Assembly: GCF_001889525.1 (NCBI RefSeq) | Contig: NZ_CP018192.1 | Span: forward strand, 2,136,501 to 2,200,500 | Reading direction: 5' to 3' | Origin: Granulibacter bethesdensis | Lineage (GTDB): Bacteria; Pseudomonadota; Alphaproteobacteria; Acetobacterales; Acetobacteraceae | Length of the DNA: 64,000 nucleotides | In this document: positions 17,814-28,209 of the stretch, piece after piece | Layout of the letters: each line of letters opens with the position of its first letter | How positions within the stretch are numbered: the first letter of the stretch is position 1 | Made by a program: the position numbers and the translations under genes | The notes under the pieces: model-generated | What the model was told of the DNA's origin: nothing | Databases searched by the model: none | Seen by the model: only the letters and a program-made list of their open reading frames with translations

Positions 17814-19670
17814 TCAGCGTTTACGTTCAACTTGCGACACGTCACGCACTGCGCCACGGGCCGCATTGGTGGTCATGGCCGCATAGGCCCGCAGGGCAGG
17901 CGAGACCTTGCGCTGGCGTTCGGCGGGCTTCCATGCCGCCTCTCCCTTTGCTTCCATCGCGGCGTGACGTGCGGCCAGCACCTCATACGGCAATTCGATG
18001 CTGATAATGCGGTTCGGAATATCGATCAGAACCGGATCGCCGGTTTCCACCAAAGCGATCAGCCCCCCTTCCGCCGCTTCCGGCGAGACATGCCCGATCG
18101 ACAGGCCGGACGTACCGCCTGAAAAACGGCCATCCGTCACCAGCGCGCAGAGCTTGCCCAGACCTTTGGATTTCAGATAGCTGGTCGGATACAGCATCTC
18201 CTGCATACCGGGACCACCTTTCGGGCCTTCGTAGCGGATCACCACCACATCACCGGCTACGACCTGACCGCCGAGAATGCCGGATACCGCCGCATCCTGA
18301 CTTTCATACACCCGGGCCGTGCCACGGAATGTCAGAATGGATTCATCCACCCCGGCGGTTTTGACGATACAGCCTTCTGGGGCGAGGTTGCCGAACAGCA
18401 CCGCCAGACCACCATCATGCGAGAACGGATGCTCAGCGGAACGGATCACACCCTTCTGGCGATCCTCATCCACGCTGTCCCACCGTGCAGACTGGCTGAA
18501 CGCGACCTGTGTCGGCACGCCACCCGGTGCGGCGCGGAAGAAGGTGCGGACTTCGTCGCTGCTGGTACGGCCGATATCCCAGCGTTCCAACGCATCTTTC
18601 AGCGTCGGCGCATGCACGGTCGGGCGGGAGGCATCAAGCAGACCGGCACGCTCCAGCTCACCCAGAATAGCCATAATGCCACCGGCCCGATGCACGTCTT
18701 CCATATGCACATCGGATTTGGCAGGCGCGACCTTACACAGGCAGGGCACCCGGCGCGACAGACGGTCGATATCGGCCATGGTGAAGTCCACGCCTGCTTC
18801 CTGAGCCGCCGCGAGCAGATGCAGCACCGTGTTGGTGGAGCCGCCCATGGCGATATCGAGGCTCATCGCATTCTCGAAGGCCGCATGGGTGGCAATGCCG
18901 CGCGGTGTGGCAGAGACATCATCCTGCTCGTACCACCGCCGGGCGAGATCGACGATCAGATGCCCGGCCTCCCGGAACAGCTTTTCCCGGTCGGCATGGG
19001 TCGCGAGCACGGAACCGTTGCCCGGCAGGGACAGGCCGAGCGCCTCGGTCAGGCAGTTCATGGAATTGGCGGTGAACATACCGGAGCATGACCCGCAGGT
19101 CGGGCAGGCCGAGCGCTCGACGGCCTGAACTTCTTCATCCGTGTAGGATTCATCCGCCGCCACGACCATGGCATCGACCAGATCGAGCGCGCGTGTTTTC
19201 CCTTTCACCACGGTCTTTCCGGCCTCCATCGGACCACCGGAGACGAACACCGCCGGGATGTTCAGCCGCATGGCGGCCATCAGCATGCCGGGCGTGATCT
19301 TGTCGCAGTTGGAGATGCACACCATCGCATCGGCACAATGGGCGTTCACCATATATTCGACACTGTCGGCAATCAGCTCACGGCTCGGGAGAGAGTAGAG
19401 CATGCCGTCATGCCCCATCGCGATCCCGTCATCGACCGCAATGGTGTTGAATTCCTTGGCGACGCCGCCGGCAGCCTCGATTTCCCGCGCCACCAGCTGG
19501 CCCAGATCCTTCAAATGCACGTGGCCAGGCACGAACTGGGTGAAGCTGTTGACGACCGCGATAATGGGCTTGCCGAAATCACCATCCTTCATGCCGGTCG
19601 CGCGCCAGAGTCCGCGTGCGCCCGCCATATTGCGGCCATGGGTGGTGGTCCGGGATCGATACTGTGGCAT
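17814..19670 (-). CDS. ilvD: IlvD, dihydroxy-acid dehydratase
   Basis: 618 residues, the length of the E. coli type. It dehydrates 2,3-dihydroxy-isovalerate and -methylvalerate in valine/isoleucine synthesis. Iron-sulfur ligand motifs are [12 protein letters not shown] and [32 protein letters not shown]-like and [22 protein letters not shown] are the C-terminal signatures. It begins [26 protein letters not shown]. It stands alone, divergent from a LysR gene with 98 bp between starts. Confidence 0.97.
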   Translation of the reverse strand: MPQYRSRTTTHGRNMAGARGLWRATGMKDGDFGKPIIAVVNSFTQFVPGHVHLKDLGQLVAREIEAAGGVAKEFNTIAVDDGIAMGHDGMLYSLPSRELIADSVEYMVNAHCADAMVCISNCDKITPGMLMAAMRLNIPAVFVSGGPMEAGKTVVKGKTRALDLVDAMVVAADESYTDEEVQAVERSACPTCGSCSGMFTANSMNCLTEALGLSLPGNGSVLATHADREKLFREAGHLIVDLARRWYEQDDVSATPRGIATHAAFENAMSLDIAMGGSTNTVLHLLAAAQEAGVDFTMADIDRLSRRVPCLCKVAPAKSDVHMEDVHRAGGIMAILGELERAGLLDASRPTVHAPTLKDALERWDIGRTSSDEVRTFFRAAPGGVPTQVAFSQSARWDSVDEDRQKGVIRSAEHPFSHDGGLAVLFGNLAPEGCIVKTAGVDESILTFRGTARVYESQDAAVSGILGGQVVAGDVVVIRYEGPKGGPGMQEMLYPTSYLKSKGLGKLCALVTDGRFSGGTSGLSIGHVSPEAAEGGLIALVETGDPVLIDIPNRIISIELPYEVLAARHAAMEAKGEAAWKPAERQRKVSPALRAYAAMTTNAARGAVRDVSQVERKR

Positions 19671-19768
19671 GGTTCGAACCTTGGAAATGTTCTGCCCCTC
19701 ATACGCCGTTTTCCAGAGTAGGAAAAATCTATTATTCTGCTTCTATTCAGTCGCTGGAGATATCACTG

Positions 19769-20668
19769 ATGGAAGCAAGACAACTCCGGCATTTTCTGAC
19801 GGTCGCGGAAACGCTGCATTTCGGACGGGCAGCCGAGCGGCTGAACATGACACAACCACCGTTGAGCCAGTCCATTCTGGCGCTGGAGCGACAATTGGAA
19901 GCGGCGCTTTTCATCCGCTCCCGCCGCAGCGTGGCGTTAAGCCCGTTCGGCCAGCAATGGCTGCCGCATGTCCGCGCCGCGCTGGCCTCGCTGGAAGCAC
20001 TTCCCGGCATCGCCCGCCGCCTGAGGGACGGGGAAGCAGGGCGGTTGGAATTGTCTTTCGTCAGTACGGCGGATTACAGCATTCTGCCATCCCTGGTTCG
20101 CCGGTATGCAGCGCTGTACCCGGATGTAGAGATCGTCCTCACCGAGGCCACCAGTGACGTCCAGATCGACGCCCTGCTGCATGGGCGCGGTCATGCAGGG
20201 ATCGTCATCCATCCGGATCGCAGTACATTACCGGGCGCGCTGGCGTATCACCCCCTGACGCGGGAAAAACTGATCGCGGCCGTACCGGATAACAGTCCCG
20301 ACCTTTCGCCACATGCCATCATGCGGTCGGCGCTGATCATCTTTCCCCGTCACTCCGCACCGGCTTTCTACGATCTGGTCACGCACTACCACGCTACACA
20401 TGGCGGAGGAGCCGCCATCGCTCAGGAGGCGATCCAGATGCAGACGATCATCAGCCTCGTCTCGGCAGGGATGGGGATCGCACTCGTGCCCGCATCCCTG
20501 CGCCACCTTGCCCGGACAGGTGTGCGCTATGTCGATCTGGAGGAGGATGCGCCGATCCTGGAAACCGGCATGATCTGGCGCCGTGATGATACAGCGCCCA
20601 TCCTGTCACGTCTCCTGGAAGTCGCGCAGGATATATCGGGGCAGATTACCAGCGATAACCAAGCGTAG
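19769..20668 (+). CDS. LysR-type regulator divergent from ilvD
   Basis: 299 residues. The HTH (HFGRAAERLNMTQPPLSQSILALE) is followed by an effector-binding domain. The ATG at 19769 has GGAGA upstream; an in-frame reading from 19616 is unlikely because it would run through the ilvD promoter. The effector is unknown. Divergence from ilvD suggests it could control branched-chain amino-acid synthesis, but similarity to IlvY is not evident to me. Its last 23 bp overlap the convergent receptor gene. Confidence 0.85.
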   Translation: MEARQLRHFLTVAETLHFGRAAERLNMTQPPLSQSILALERQLEAALFIRSRRSVALSPFGQQWLPHVRAALASLEALPGIARRLRDGEAGRLELSFVSTADYSILPSLVRRYAALYPDVEIVLTEATSDVQIDALLHGRGHAGIVIHPDRSTLPGALAYHPLTREKLIAAVPDNSPDLSPHAIMRSALIIFPRHSAPAFYDLVTHYHATHGGGAAIAQEAIQMQTIISLVSAGMGIALVPASLRHLARTGVRYVDLEEDAPILETGMIWRRDDTAPILSRLLEVAQDISGQITSDNQA

Positions 20669-22784
20669 CGAACACGGCCCGGCCCGTCGCGTAGTAGCAG
20701 CTCGTCATCCGCACACAGCCGGCCACGATACGGCGATCCGCCAGATTGGTTGCATTGACCTGCAACCGCCAGCGATCCATTTCCACCCGTGCCGTCAGAT
20801 CGAACTGCACGGAACTCGGAACATTGAACGTGTTCGGCACAGCCCCCGATGTCTCGCCATTATAGCGGACGCCACTGCCCAGCGCGAAATTCCAGCGTTC
20901 AGAGACCGGAAATTCCTTTTCCATATACAGGCTCGCCATATGGCTCGGCACGAAAACGGGGCGTGATCCAGTCGCTCCTTTTTCGGTGCTGCTGGTGATC
21001 AGTGGTTCTTGATAGGTCAGGGCGGCGATCATCCGCAGGGTTGGGGTCAGATTGCCTGTCGCTTCCGCTTCAGCACCGCGCGTGCGGATTTCTCCTGTCT
21101 GGATCGAGAAATTAACGTTGTTCGGATCAGGCGTCAGAACATTCTGCTGGGTCAGATCGAATGCATCGACTGTGAACATGATGTCGCGATGCACCGGCTT
21201 GTATTTGATGCCGACCTCTACCTGATCACCGGTGGTCGGCACATAACTGTTGCCAACCCGGTCCACCCCCGTCTGTGGCTGGAACGAAGTGGCATAGGTC
21301 ACATAAGGCGACATACCATTATCGGCCGCATACAGCAGTCCGGCGCGATAGCTGAAATGCGTCGGATCGCTGTTCTGCGTGGAGCGGGTTTTATTGTTGG
21401 TCAGACTGTCCGAGACAAAATCTTCACGCCCTGTCAGCGTCAGACGCCAGTGCTGCCAGGCGAGCTGATCCTGCACGTAGACACCCGTCTGAATCTGGGT
21501 CTCGTTGGTGTTGATCGTCGAGGCATAGGCCGGAGCCGTCACACTGCGATAGACGGGAGCATAAAGATCCAGCGAGGGTCCCGTTCCCTGCCCACGGCGT
21601 GTGGAGATAAACTGCGTCGTGATATTCACACCCGTCAGCAGATCATGCGTGACAGGACCGGTCGCAAAATGCACTTCTGACTGATTATCGACGGCCAACG
21701 TGTTGAACATGTTCAACTGCTGCTGCGCCTGCCGGGTAATACTGCGCTGATTGGCGGCAAGGCCGGTGGTGGTCACCGTGCGATAGTTCAGATCCTCATG
21801 CATGAAACGAAGATTCTGCCGCAGGGTCCAGCGATCCGTCACATGATGCTCGGCCAGATACCCCACCGAAACTTCGCGCTTGGAATAGACGTCGTAATTC
21901 GGATCGCCGGTATTCAGACTTTGCCGGATATAGCCGTAGCGACTTGGAAACACCGTACCGATGGCAGGTAGAAACTGGGCCGCCGATCCGGCATCAATCT
22001 GCATATAGCTGGACAAAAACGTCACCGTCGTTTTTTCGCCAGCCCATTTCACTGACGGCGCAACATAGATCCGGTTGTTCAGCACATTATCGACAAACGT
22101 ATCCGATTTGCGCATCAGCCCGTTCAGCCGCCACAGCCATGAACCATCATCAGTCAGTTTGCCACCCAGATCGGCAGCCCCCTGAATACGGTTGAAAGAA
22201 CCACCCTGCACCTGCACTTCGTTGGTATGATCAAGGCGAGGCTGTTTGCTGACTGCATTGATAATACCGCCAAGCTGACCGGAACCATACAAGGCTGCAT
22301 TAGCCCCACGCAGCACGTCGATCCGTTCCAGCCCGTACGGTTCCAGATCGAAAGTCTGCGATGCACTGGCCAGCGGCAGTTTCAGACCATCCAGATAGGT
22401 ATCAGGTGTAAAGCCGCGGATCGTGCCGCCGAAACCACGCGGATCGTCCCGGCCACCGACATCCGTAACACCGGCCGTATAACGCATTGCCTCGGCAATG
22501 CTGCGGATGTTCAGATCTTCCAGCCTGTCACGGGTGATGACCGTTACATTCTGTGATGTCTGCATCAGGGGTGTATCAGTTTTCGTGGCCGCAATACTTT
22601 TCCGGGCCAGGAATCCCTTGACGGGTCCCAACGCCGTTTCCTGCTGTCCCGATACATTCAACTGCGGCAGTGCCCCTGCCTCCTGCGCATGCGCCGAATG
22701 CCATGGAAACCCCACCGCAAGGCAAAAAGCCCCGGATACATAACCGGCTTTGCGTATCCTGATGCGCCGAGGCAGCCTTTTCAT
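20646..22784 (-). CDS. TonB-dependent siderophore-type outer-membrane receptor
   Basis: 712 residues. A signal peptide ends near AHAQ (about residue 34). A plug domain follows (about 55-200) with TDTPLMQTSQNVTVIT, RGFTPDTYLDG and VDVLRG-like RIDVLRGANAALYGSGQLGG. The 22-strand barrel ends in aromatic YRW. It imports a ferric-siderophore or similar chelate using TonB energy. No siderophore synthesis or TonB genes are adjacent. A Fur-box-like sequence 36 bp upstream of the start suggests iron repression. Confidence 0.92.
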   Translation of the reverse strand: MKRLPRRIRIRKAGYVSGAFCLAVGFPWHSAHAQEAGALPQLNVSGQQETALGPVKGFLARKSIAATKTDTPLMQTSQNVTVITRDRLEDLNIRSIAEAMRYTAGVTDVGGRDDPRGFGGTIRGFTPDTYLDGLKLPLASASQTFDLEPYGLERIDVLRGANAALYGSGQLGGIINAVSKQPRLDHTNEVQVQGGSFNRIQGAADLGGKLTDDGSWLWRLNGLMRKSDTFVDNVLNNRIYVAPSVKWAGEKTTVTFLSSYMQIDAGSAAQFLPAIGTVFPSRYGYIRQSLNTGDPNYDVYSKREVSVGYLAEHHVTDRWTLRQNLRFMHEDLNYRTVTTTGLAANQRSITRQAQQQLNMFNTLAVDNQSEVHFATGPVTHDLLTGVNITTQFISTRRGQGTGPSLDLYAPVYRSVTAPAYASTINTNETQIQTGVYVQDQLAWQHWRLTLTGREDFVSDSLTNNKTRSTQNSDPTHFSYRAGLLYAADNGMSPYVTYATSFQPQTGVDRVGNSYVPTTGDQVEVGIKYKPVHRDIMFTVDAFDLTQQNVLTPDPNNVNFSIQTGEIRTRGAEAEATGNLTPTLRMIAALTYQEPLITSSTEKGATGSRPVFVPSHMASLYMEKEFPVSERWNFALGSGVRYNGETSGAVPNTFNVPSSVQFDLTARVEMDRWRLQVNATNLADRRIVAGCVRMTSCYYATGRAVFATLGYRW

Positions 22785-22819
22785 GTCATCATTCCCGAAT
22801 GGATCGGGTGTCTCATAGT

Positions 22820-22838
22820 GATAATGCGAAATATTCTC
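22820..22838 (-). promoter_or_regulatory. Fur-box-like site upstream of the TonB receptor
   Basis: The 19-mer gataatgcgaaatattctc matches the classical Fur box at 14 of 19 positions, including both half-site ends. It lies 36 bp before the receptor start codon, within an AT-rich promoter region. Confidence 0.55.
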
Positions 22839-23040
22839 AATAACTTATTTTGATTACGCATCAATGTGTCTGCAACATGGCAATATCACTGCCTGTCTTT
22901 GCCAGCATCCCCTTGGAAAACAGATGGACTTTGTCAGCCATCAGGACGCTACAAGCGCAGCAATACCGGAAATAACAAAGGAAAAGAAAGGTTGGCTGGT
23001 CTATCACCGCAGAAACACGGCAAGACCATGCATGTAAGCC

Positions 23041-23115
23041 TGGTAGCGGTGGACGGATTTGAACCGCCGACCAAGGGATTATGATTCCCCTGCTCTACCA
23101 CTGAGCTACACCGCC
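23041..23115 (-). tRNA. tRNA with CAU anticodon (elongator tRNA-Met most likely)
   Basis: A 75-nt cloverleaf on the minus strand: acceptor GGCGGTG/CACCGCT (one G-U pair), D stem GCTC/GAGC, anticodon stem GGGGA/TCCCT with loop ATCATAA (anticodon CAT), T arm GGCGG-TTCAAAT-CCGTC, and an encoded CCA. The first pair is G-U, unlike initiator tRNA (mismatched C-A). CAU could also be a lysidine-modified tRNA-Ile2; I favour Met. The 5' end overlaps the mnmA stop codon. Confidence 0.93.
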
Positions 23116-24248
23116 AGGTTGGGGGCCGCTGATACCGCCGTACCGGCCGGTACGTCAATCACCTGAGAGACAGATTTACGAATAAATCCACCCCCCAGAA
23201 CCCGGTCTCCGTCATAGAACACACAGGCCTGTCCAGGCGCAGGCAAGGCCTCGGTTTCCAGTATGACCTCAACACCGCCCTCGATTACCCGGACCGTTGC
23301 CGGATGCGGCGTTTCCCGCGCCCTCAGCTTGACCATGCAGGCAATGGGGGCGCAGGAAATGGGTGCAACTGGCGGGGTCATCAGCCAGTTGACTTCAGAA
23401 AGCACGATACGCCGCTGGGCCGTGCCGGCAGGGCCCACCACAACGCGACGGCTGCCGGCATCCAGCGACACCACCACATGGCGCACTCCATCGATCATCG
23501 CCGCATTGCCGAGGCGTTTTGCCTGACCAATCGTATAGCGTCCGACGCCTTCATGCTGCCCTACCACATGACCATCCCGGTCCACGATCTGCCCCGGCTC
23601 CAGCGCATCGGGGCGGAAGCGGGCCACAACATCGGCATAGGTACCAGCGGGAACGAAGCAGATATCCTGACTGTCAGGCTTACGTGCCACAGCCAGCCCC
23701 AACCGCTCGGCATGGGCGCGCACGTCATCCTTGCTTTCCATACCCCCCAGCGGAAACAGGCTGACATCCAGCTGGTCCCGTGTGGTAGCGAACAGAAACC
23801 AGCTCTGGTCGCGGGAAAGATCGACCGCGCGATGCAGTTCCGCTCCGTCCGGCCCCTCAATACGCCGCACGTAATGGCCGGTCGCCAGACGCTCCGCCCC
23901 CAGATCACGCATCAGGGCGGTCAGATCGGCAAATTTGACCGTCTGGTTGCAGCGGATGCAAGGAACCGGTGTTTCCCCTGCGGCATAGGCATCAGCAAAG
24001 TCGGCCATCACAGCATTGCGGAAGCGTTCTTCCGCATCAATCACGTAATGCGGGAAGCCAAGCCGGTCAGCAACCCGCCTGGCATCGTAAATATCCTGCC
24101 CGGCGCAGCAGGCTCCCTTCCGCTTCGCCGCCGCTCCGTGATCATAGAGTTGCAGCGTCACGCCGATCACCTCGTGTCCCGCTTCCTGCAACAATCCGGC
24201 GACGACGGAGCTGTCGACTCCGCCAGACATGGCAACCAGGACACGCAT
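23106..24248 (-). CDS. mnmA: MnmA, tRNA-specific 2-thiouridylase
   Basis: 380 residues. It thiolates U34 of tRNA-Lys, -Glu and -Gln. PP-loop SGGVDSSVVAGLL is at the N-terminus; the catalytic Cys pair lies in TPVPCIRCN and DSQDICFVP. Its sulfur would come from the cysteine desulfurases encoded upstream. The last three codons and the TAG lie within the 5' acceptor region of the following tRNA gene, an overlap of 10 bp. Confidence 0.95.
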   Translation of the reverse strand: MRVLVAMSGGVDSSVVAGLLQEAGHEVIGVTLQLYDHGAAAKRKGACCAGQDIYDARRVADRLGFPHYVIDAEERFRNAVMADFADAYAAGETPVPCIRCNQTVKFADLTALMRDLGAERLATGHYVRRIEGPDGAELHRAVDLSRDQSWFLFATTRDQLDVSLFPLGGMESKDDVRAHAERLGLAVARKPDSQDICFVPAGTYADVVARFRPDALEPGQIVDRDGHVVGQHEGVGRYTIGQAKRLGNAAMIDGVRHVVVSLDAGSRRVVVGPAGTAQRRIVLSEVNWLMTPPVAPISCAPIACMVKLRARETPHPATVRVIEGGVEVILETEALPAPGQACVFYDGDRVLGGGFIRKSVSQVIDVPAGTAVSAAPNLAV

Positions 24249-24254
24249 CGGTGA

Positions 24255-24584
24255 TCAGCCCCCAGCGTTACGGCTGCCGGATGGCAGGCGCACGACCAAG
24301 CCGTCCAGAGCCTCGGTCATCACCAGCTGGCAGCCGAGGCGGGAAGTCTTCTGGAGGCCGAATGCAAGATCAAGCATGTCTTCCTCATCCTCGGTCGGCT
24401 GTTCCAGGCGGTCGAACCATTCCGGATCAACGATCACATGGCAGGTCGAGCAGGCCAGCGATCCTTCGCATGCGCCTTCAATATCCACGCCATGCTTATG
24501 GGCGATCTCCAGCACCGACAAACCGGCGGGGGCATCAACTTCCCGGTGCGTGCCATCCTGTTCGACGAAAGTCATCTTGGGCAT
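24255..24584 (-). CDS. fdx: 2Fe-2S ferredoxin, ISC/adrenodoxin type
   Basis: 109 residues. Cluster ligands are C39, C45, C48 ([10 protein letters not shown]) and C85 (LGCQL), the spacing of ISC-type ferredoxins that feed electrons to Fe-S cluster assembly. ATG at 24584 has GGAAACGAGA upstream; a start 36 bp further upstream is possible. It sits 6 bp before mnmA and 54 bp after a cysteine desulfurase gene. Confidence 0.93.
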   Translation of the reverse strand: MPKMTFVEQDGTHREVDAPAGLSVLEIAHKHGVDIEGACEGSLACSTCHVIVDPEWFDRLEQPTEDEEDMLDLAFGLQKTSRLGCQLVMTEALDGLVVRLPSGSRNAGG

Positions 24585-24638
24585 TGCGTCTCGTTTCCGC
24601 ATTCTTGTCGCGCCCGGCACAGGCCGGGCGGCTGGGTC

Positions 24639-25850
24639 TCAGGTGACGTCCCGGCACAAAGGAAGGGAGGGAGCATCCCGCCACACCCGTGCCAGCGCGG
24701 CAACCGCGCGATCCACATCCGCGGCGGAGGTATAGCGTCCGATGCCAAGGCGCAAGCTTCGTGCCGCCTGCGCTCCGCTCACCCCCATTGCACGAAGCAC
24801 ATAGGAAGGCTCAACCTCCGCCGATGTACAGGCAGAGCCTGTGGACATCGCCAGCCATGGCAGGGCGGCCATGAGCTGCTGTGCCGTCCTTTCTCCTGCC
24901 CTATCAGCAGGAAAAGCCACGTTCAGATTGCCCGCCACCCGCTGTCCGAGGGAGCCATTGACGCTCACCCCCGGCAGAGCCTCCCGCAGACGGGACAGCA
25001 GACGATCTCTCAGCCCGGCGATGCGCACAGCTTCGGCCTCCCCTTCCTGACGGGCAATGGCGCAGGCCGCGCCGAACCCTACGATCAGCGGTGCGGGCAA
25101 CGTGCCGGAGCGCAAGCCGCGCTCCTGGCCGCCACCAGAAAAAAGCGGCTCCAGCCGTGTGCGTGGACGGCGACGCACATACAGCGCACCAATCCCTTTC
25201 GGGCCATACATTTTATGGGCGCTCAGCGACATCAGATCGACCCGCGCCTCACCATTGCCGACCGAAAGCGGAATTTTCCCGGCTGCCTGGGCTGCATCAG
25301 TATGAAACAGCGCCCCCCGCTCATGCGCCAGACGGGCCAAGGTGGGGATGTCCTGAATCACCCCCGTCTCATTATTGACCGTCATAATGCTGACCAGCAG
25401 CGCAGGCAAAGTCAGGGCCTCCCGCAGGGCCTGCGGGTCCAGCGACCCGTCAGCCCCGACCGGCAGGATTACAGGCTCGAACCCTTCCCGCGCCAGATCA
25501 TGCACGGATTCCAGAACACATTTATGCTCGGTGGCCACGGTAATGATGCGCCGTGGTAAGGACGGCGCATGATGCAGGGCAAAGCGGGCCGCGCCCTTGA
25601 TCGCCAGATTATTGGCCTCGGTCGCGCCGGAGGTGAACACGATCTCCCTCCCCTCCGCACCGATCAGCGCCGCCACACTATCCCGCGCCTGCTCTACCAG
25701 GGCGGCAACCTGCTGGCCGGGCTCATGAGCAGTGCTGTGCGGATTGGCGGACATCTCCGTCCATAAGGGCGCCATTGCCTGCACCACACGCGGATCGCAG
25801 GGCGTTGTCGCCTGATAATCGAAATAAAGGGGCGTCTCTGGCAAACTCAT
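24639..25850 (-). CDS. Cysteine desulfurase (IscS/NifS family), first copy
   Basis: 403 residues, starting [26 protein letters not shown] enzyme releasing sulfur from cysteine as a persulfide. The PLP lysine is in [12 protein letters not shown], and the catalytic loop Cys is in [30 protein letters not shown] is the cofactor-phosphate region. Its ATG overlaps the stop of the second desulfurase gene by one base (TGATG), so translation is coupled. It probably supplies fdx-dependent cluster assembly and MnmA; iscU is absent here. Confidence 0.93.
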   Translation of the reverse strand: MSLPETPLYFDYQATTPCDPRVVQAMAPLWTEMSANPHSTAHEPGQQVAALVEQARDSVAALIGAEGREIVFTSGATEANNLAIKGAARFALHHAPSLPRRIITVATEHKCVLESVHDLAREGFEPVILPVGADGSLDPQALREALTLPALLVSIMTVNNETGVIQDIPTLARLAHERGALFHTDAAQAAGKIPLSVGNGEARVDLMSLSAHKMYGPKGIGALYVRRRPRTRLEPLFSGGGQERGLRSGTLPAPLIVGFGAACAIARQEGEAEAVRIAGLRDRLLSRLREALPGVSVNGSLGQRVAGNLNVAFPADRAGERTAQQLMAALPWLAMSTGSACTSAEVEPSYVLRAMGVSGAQAARSLRLGIGRYTSAADVDRAVAALARVWRDAPSLPLCRDVT

Positions 25851-27022
25851 CACTGCGCCGATATGGGATGAGACATAGAGAAAGGAAAGGGCGCAGAAGA
25901 CGGCTCTGTCCTCAACCGGGAGGCCATGGTGGCATAGGCATCCATAAAGCGTTGCACATCCGCCTCCGTCACATTCCATGGCAACGAGACACGGATTGCC
26001 TCCCCCGCCTGCTGTCCAAACCCCATCGCCGCCAGCACATGACTGCGCGCTACCTTGCCAGAACTGCATGCCGATCCGGCCGAAACCTGAATACCGGCCA
26101 GATCAAGCGCCATCACCTGACGCTGCGCCGCTACACCGGGCAGGATCAGACATGAGGTGTTGGGCAAACGCCCCAGCCTTGCGCCTCCACCTGCCACCAC
26201 CGCGCCGGCCTTAGTGGCCGCCTGTTCCAGCCTGTCTCTCCATTCAATCAGCCGGGCAAACGTTCCTCTTTGCTCATCTGTCTGCATGGCCGCACGGGCC
26301 GCGGCGGCGAAGGCGCTGATCGCCGGTAAGGCCGGACTGCCACCGCGCCAGCCTCTCTCCTGACCTCCGCCTTTCATCAGCGGCCTGACATCCCGATGAG
26401 CCGCATCACGCAGCAGCAGCGCCCCCACCCCCGGAACACCTCCCAGCTTATGCGCGGACAAAGCCATACTGTCCGCATCCAGCGTCCTCATCGACACCGT
26501 CATCCGGCCAGCCGCCTGCGCCGCATCCACATGCAGAAGGGCTCCATACTGGCGGCAGAGCGCGGCAACCTCCGCCATCGGCTGGATAACGCCCGTCTCG
26601 TTATTGGCCAGCATCAGGCACACCAGAGCCTGGCCGCCCTGCGCCAGACGTGCGTCCAGATCATGCAGATCGGTCACACCTTCGCGATCAACACCAATCA
26701 GTTCCGCATCCGGGCGGCAAGACAGCAACGCAGGATGCTCCGTCGCACCAAGAAGCAAACGGCGCCCCTCCCCCAGTACATGCACGGCAAGACTGTCCGC
26801 CTCCGTACCGCCGGAGGTGAAAATCACCTCATCCGGCCCTGCTCCATAGAGCATCGCCAGAGTTTCACGAGCCGTTTCCTGCCGGTCCCTCGCCCGACGC
26901 CCGGCGCGATGCAGCGAGGATGGATTGCCCGGTTCCCGAACGACCTCCTGCAATGCCGCCATTGCCTCCGGGCGCACCGGCTCAGAAGCATTCGCATCCA
27001 GATAAACTGACAGAGGTGCCAC
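25850..27022 (-). CDS. Cysteine desulfurase (NifS/IscS family), second copy
   Basis: 390 residues starting at GTG 27022 (AGGAAA upstream), [18 protein letters not shown]. Lysine motif [12 protein letters not shown], catalytic Cys in [15 protein letters not shown]. Clearly diverged from its neighbour, so not a recent duplication. It leads the operon. In many alphaproteobacteria a desulfurase of this sort sits by the hydrolase found at 27489, in SUF/ISC regions. Confidence 0.9.
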   Translation of the reverse strand: MAPLSVYLDANASEPVRPEAMAALQEVVREPGNPSSLHRAGRRARDRQETARETLAMLYGAGPDEVIFTSGGTEADSLAVHVLGEGRRLLLGATEHPALLSCRPDAELIGVDREGVTDLHDLDARLAQGGQALVCLMLANNETGVIQPMAEVAALCRQYGALLHVDAAQAAGRMTVSMRTLDADSMALSAHKLGGVPGVGALLLRDAAHRDVRPLMKGGGQERGWRGGSPALPAISAFAAAARAAMQTDEQRGTFARLIEWRDRLEQAATKAGAVVAGGGARLGRLPNTSCLILPGVAAQRQVMALDLAGIQVSAGSACSSGKVARSHVLAAMGFGQQAGEAIRVSLPWNVTEADVQRFMDAYATMASRLRTEPSSAPFPFSMSHPISAQ

Positions 27023-27488
27023 GAATCTCGATTTCCTTTTGCGGTCTGCCAGAACTGCAAATAAGCCATCAGGCCGCCATACAGGACGGGGAGGCCACAA
27101 TTTAATGGCGTATTCCTGCGCTTTTTGTTAGCAAAAGTGACTGCTGATACAATATGATGGTCAAACAGGGCTGCTGCTTGCAGCAGAATAATAGAATAGC
27201 AAAAGGAAAAAGGGACGGTACAGTGGCCGCAGAAACGCTCGCCGTTACCGGGTTCGCAGGACATTCTGGTCCTTCACGTCCGCTTCCGGTTCAGACATCC
27301 GCACCGCTACAGAACCAGATATCCCGATCGGATTTTAAACATATCAGGTCATCCCCCGATACGTGACGGCAGCGTCATGTGGCTGGCCTTAAATATCCAG
27401 TAAAAATACGTCCGGAGCAACCGGATAACGATGGCTTCGGCGCGTGCCCGTTGCACGCAGTCGATCAGAGAACGGAATTGAACTGCTC
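27023..27488. promoter_or_regulatory. Divergent intergenic region, desulfurase operon / hydrolase
   Basis: 466 bp. It must carry promoters for both sides. A 7-bp inverted repeat, ctgctgc-tt-gcagcag, occurs near 27170-27185. A possible 47-codon frame from GTG 27223 (AAGGAAAAAGGGAC upstream) to 27366 has no recognisable product and I do not call it a gene. I see no clear IscR or Fur box. Confidence 0.4.
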
Positions 27489-28154
27489 ATGCCTGAGGTG
27501 ATGTTTGCCGGCCCCGATGGCCGGCTCGAAGGTCGTTACCACCACTGTAAGGAAGCGGGCGCGCCGCTCGCTCTGATACTTCATCCTCACCCGCTGCACG
27601 GGGGAACGATGAATAACCGAATCACCTATACCATGTACCAGTCGTTTCAGCGGCTGGGCTTTTCCGTGATGCGTTTTAATTTCCGCGGTGTCGGTCGCAG
27701 CCAGGGCCGTTATGATGGCGGGATTGGTGAAATCGGTGATGCCGCCGGGGCGCTGGACTGGATGCAGTCCGTTAACCCCAATCATGGTGGGCTGTGGATC
27801 GCGGGCTACTCTTTCGGGGCTTTCATCGGCATGCAGTTGCTGATGCGCCGCCCGGAAATCTCTGGTTGGGTCAGTGTCGCGCCGCCTGCCAATCATTATG
27901 ATTTCGGCTTCCTTGCCCCCTGCCCCTGCGGCGGTCTGATGCTGCATGGCGATGCGGACGAGCTGGTGCCCGAACCCGCCGTGCGTAAGCTGGTGGACAA
28001 GCTGAACACTCAGAAAAATGTCGAGGTCGATTATCGCGTGTTCAAGGGTGCGGATCATATCTTCGCTTCCCATGCCGAAAAAGTCTCCGAAGCGGTCGAA
28101 GAGTATGTCGGTCGCTCCATCGGCGCACGCCCCATGGCGCTGGCAGCTGACTGA
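27489..28154 (+). CDS. Alpha/beta hydrolase of the COG2945 type
   Basis: 221 residues. Typical segments are LHPHPLHGGTMNNRI, MRFNFRGVGRSQG, nucleophile elbow AGYSFGAFIG (Ser), GDADELVP (Asp) and GADHIF (His), giving a full catalytic triad. Genes of this group are often linked to cysteine desulfurase/suf genes in alphaproteobacteria, as here. Substrate unknown. Start at ATG 27489 has weak RBS; an in-frame GTG at 27444 is possible. Confidence 0.85.
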   Translation: MPEVMFAGPDGRLEGRYHHCKEAGAPLALILHPHPLHGGTMNNRITYTMYQSFQRLGFSVMRFNFRGVGRSQGRYDGGIGEIGDAAGALDWMQSVNPNHGGLWIAGYSFGAFIGMQLLMRRPEISGWVSVAPPANHYDFGFLAPCPCGGLMLHGDADELVPEPAVRKLVDKLNTQKNVEVDYRVFKGADHIFASHAEKVSEAVEEYVGRSIGARPMALAAD

Positions 28155-28166
28155 TTAAAATCCTGC

Positions 28167-28209
28167 TCCGCGGTCAGACTGGGCTGGTTCAGAGTGGTCT
28201 GACCGCGGA
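28167..28209. terminator. Bidirectional terminator between hydrolase and anmK
   Basis: A 13-bp perfect stem (28167-28179 with 28197-28209), starting 13 bp after the hydrolase stop. The right arm lies inside the last codons of the convergent anmK gene. Confidence 0.7.

Noticed and set aside
20646-22784. Lanthanide (LutH-like) receptor for the XoxF system
   Set aside because: The sequence reads as a siderophore-type receptor and has a Fur-box-like site; nothing ties it to rare-earth uptake.
24639-27022. Recent duplication of a cysteine desulfurase
   Set aside because: The two proteins differ throughout, including their lysine and cysteine loops, so they are old paralogues.
27223-27366. Possible 47-codon gene before the COG2945 hydrolase
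   Set aside because: It has a fair RBS-like stretch but no recognisable protein features; left as intergenic.
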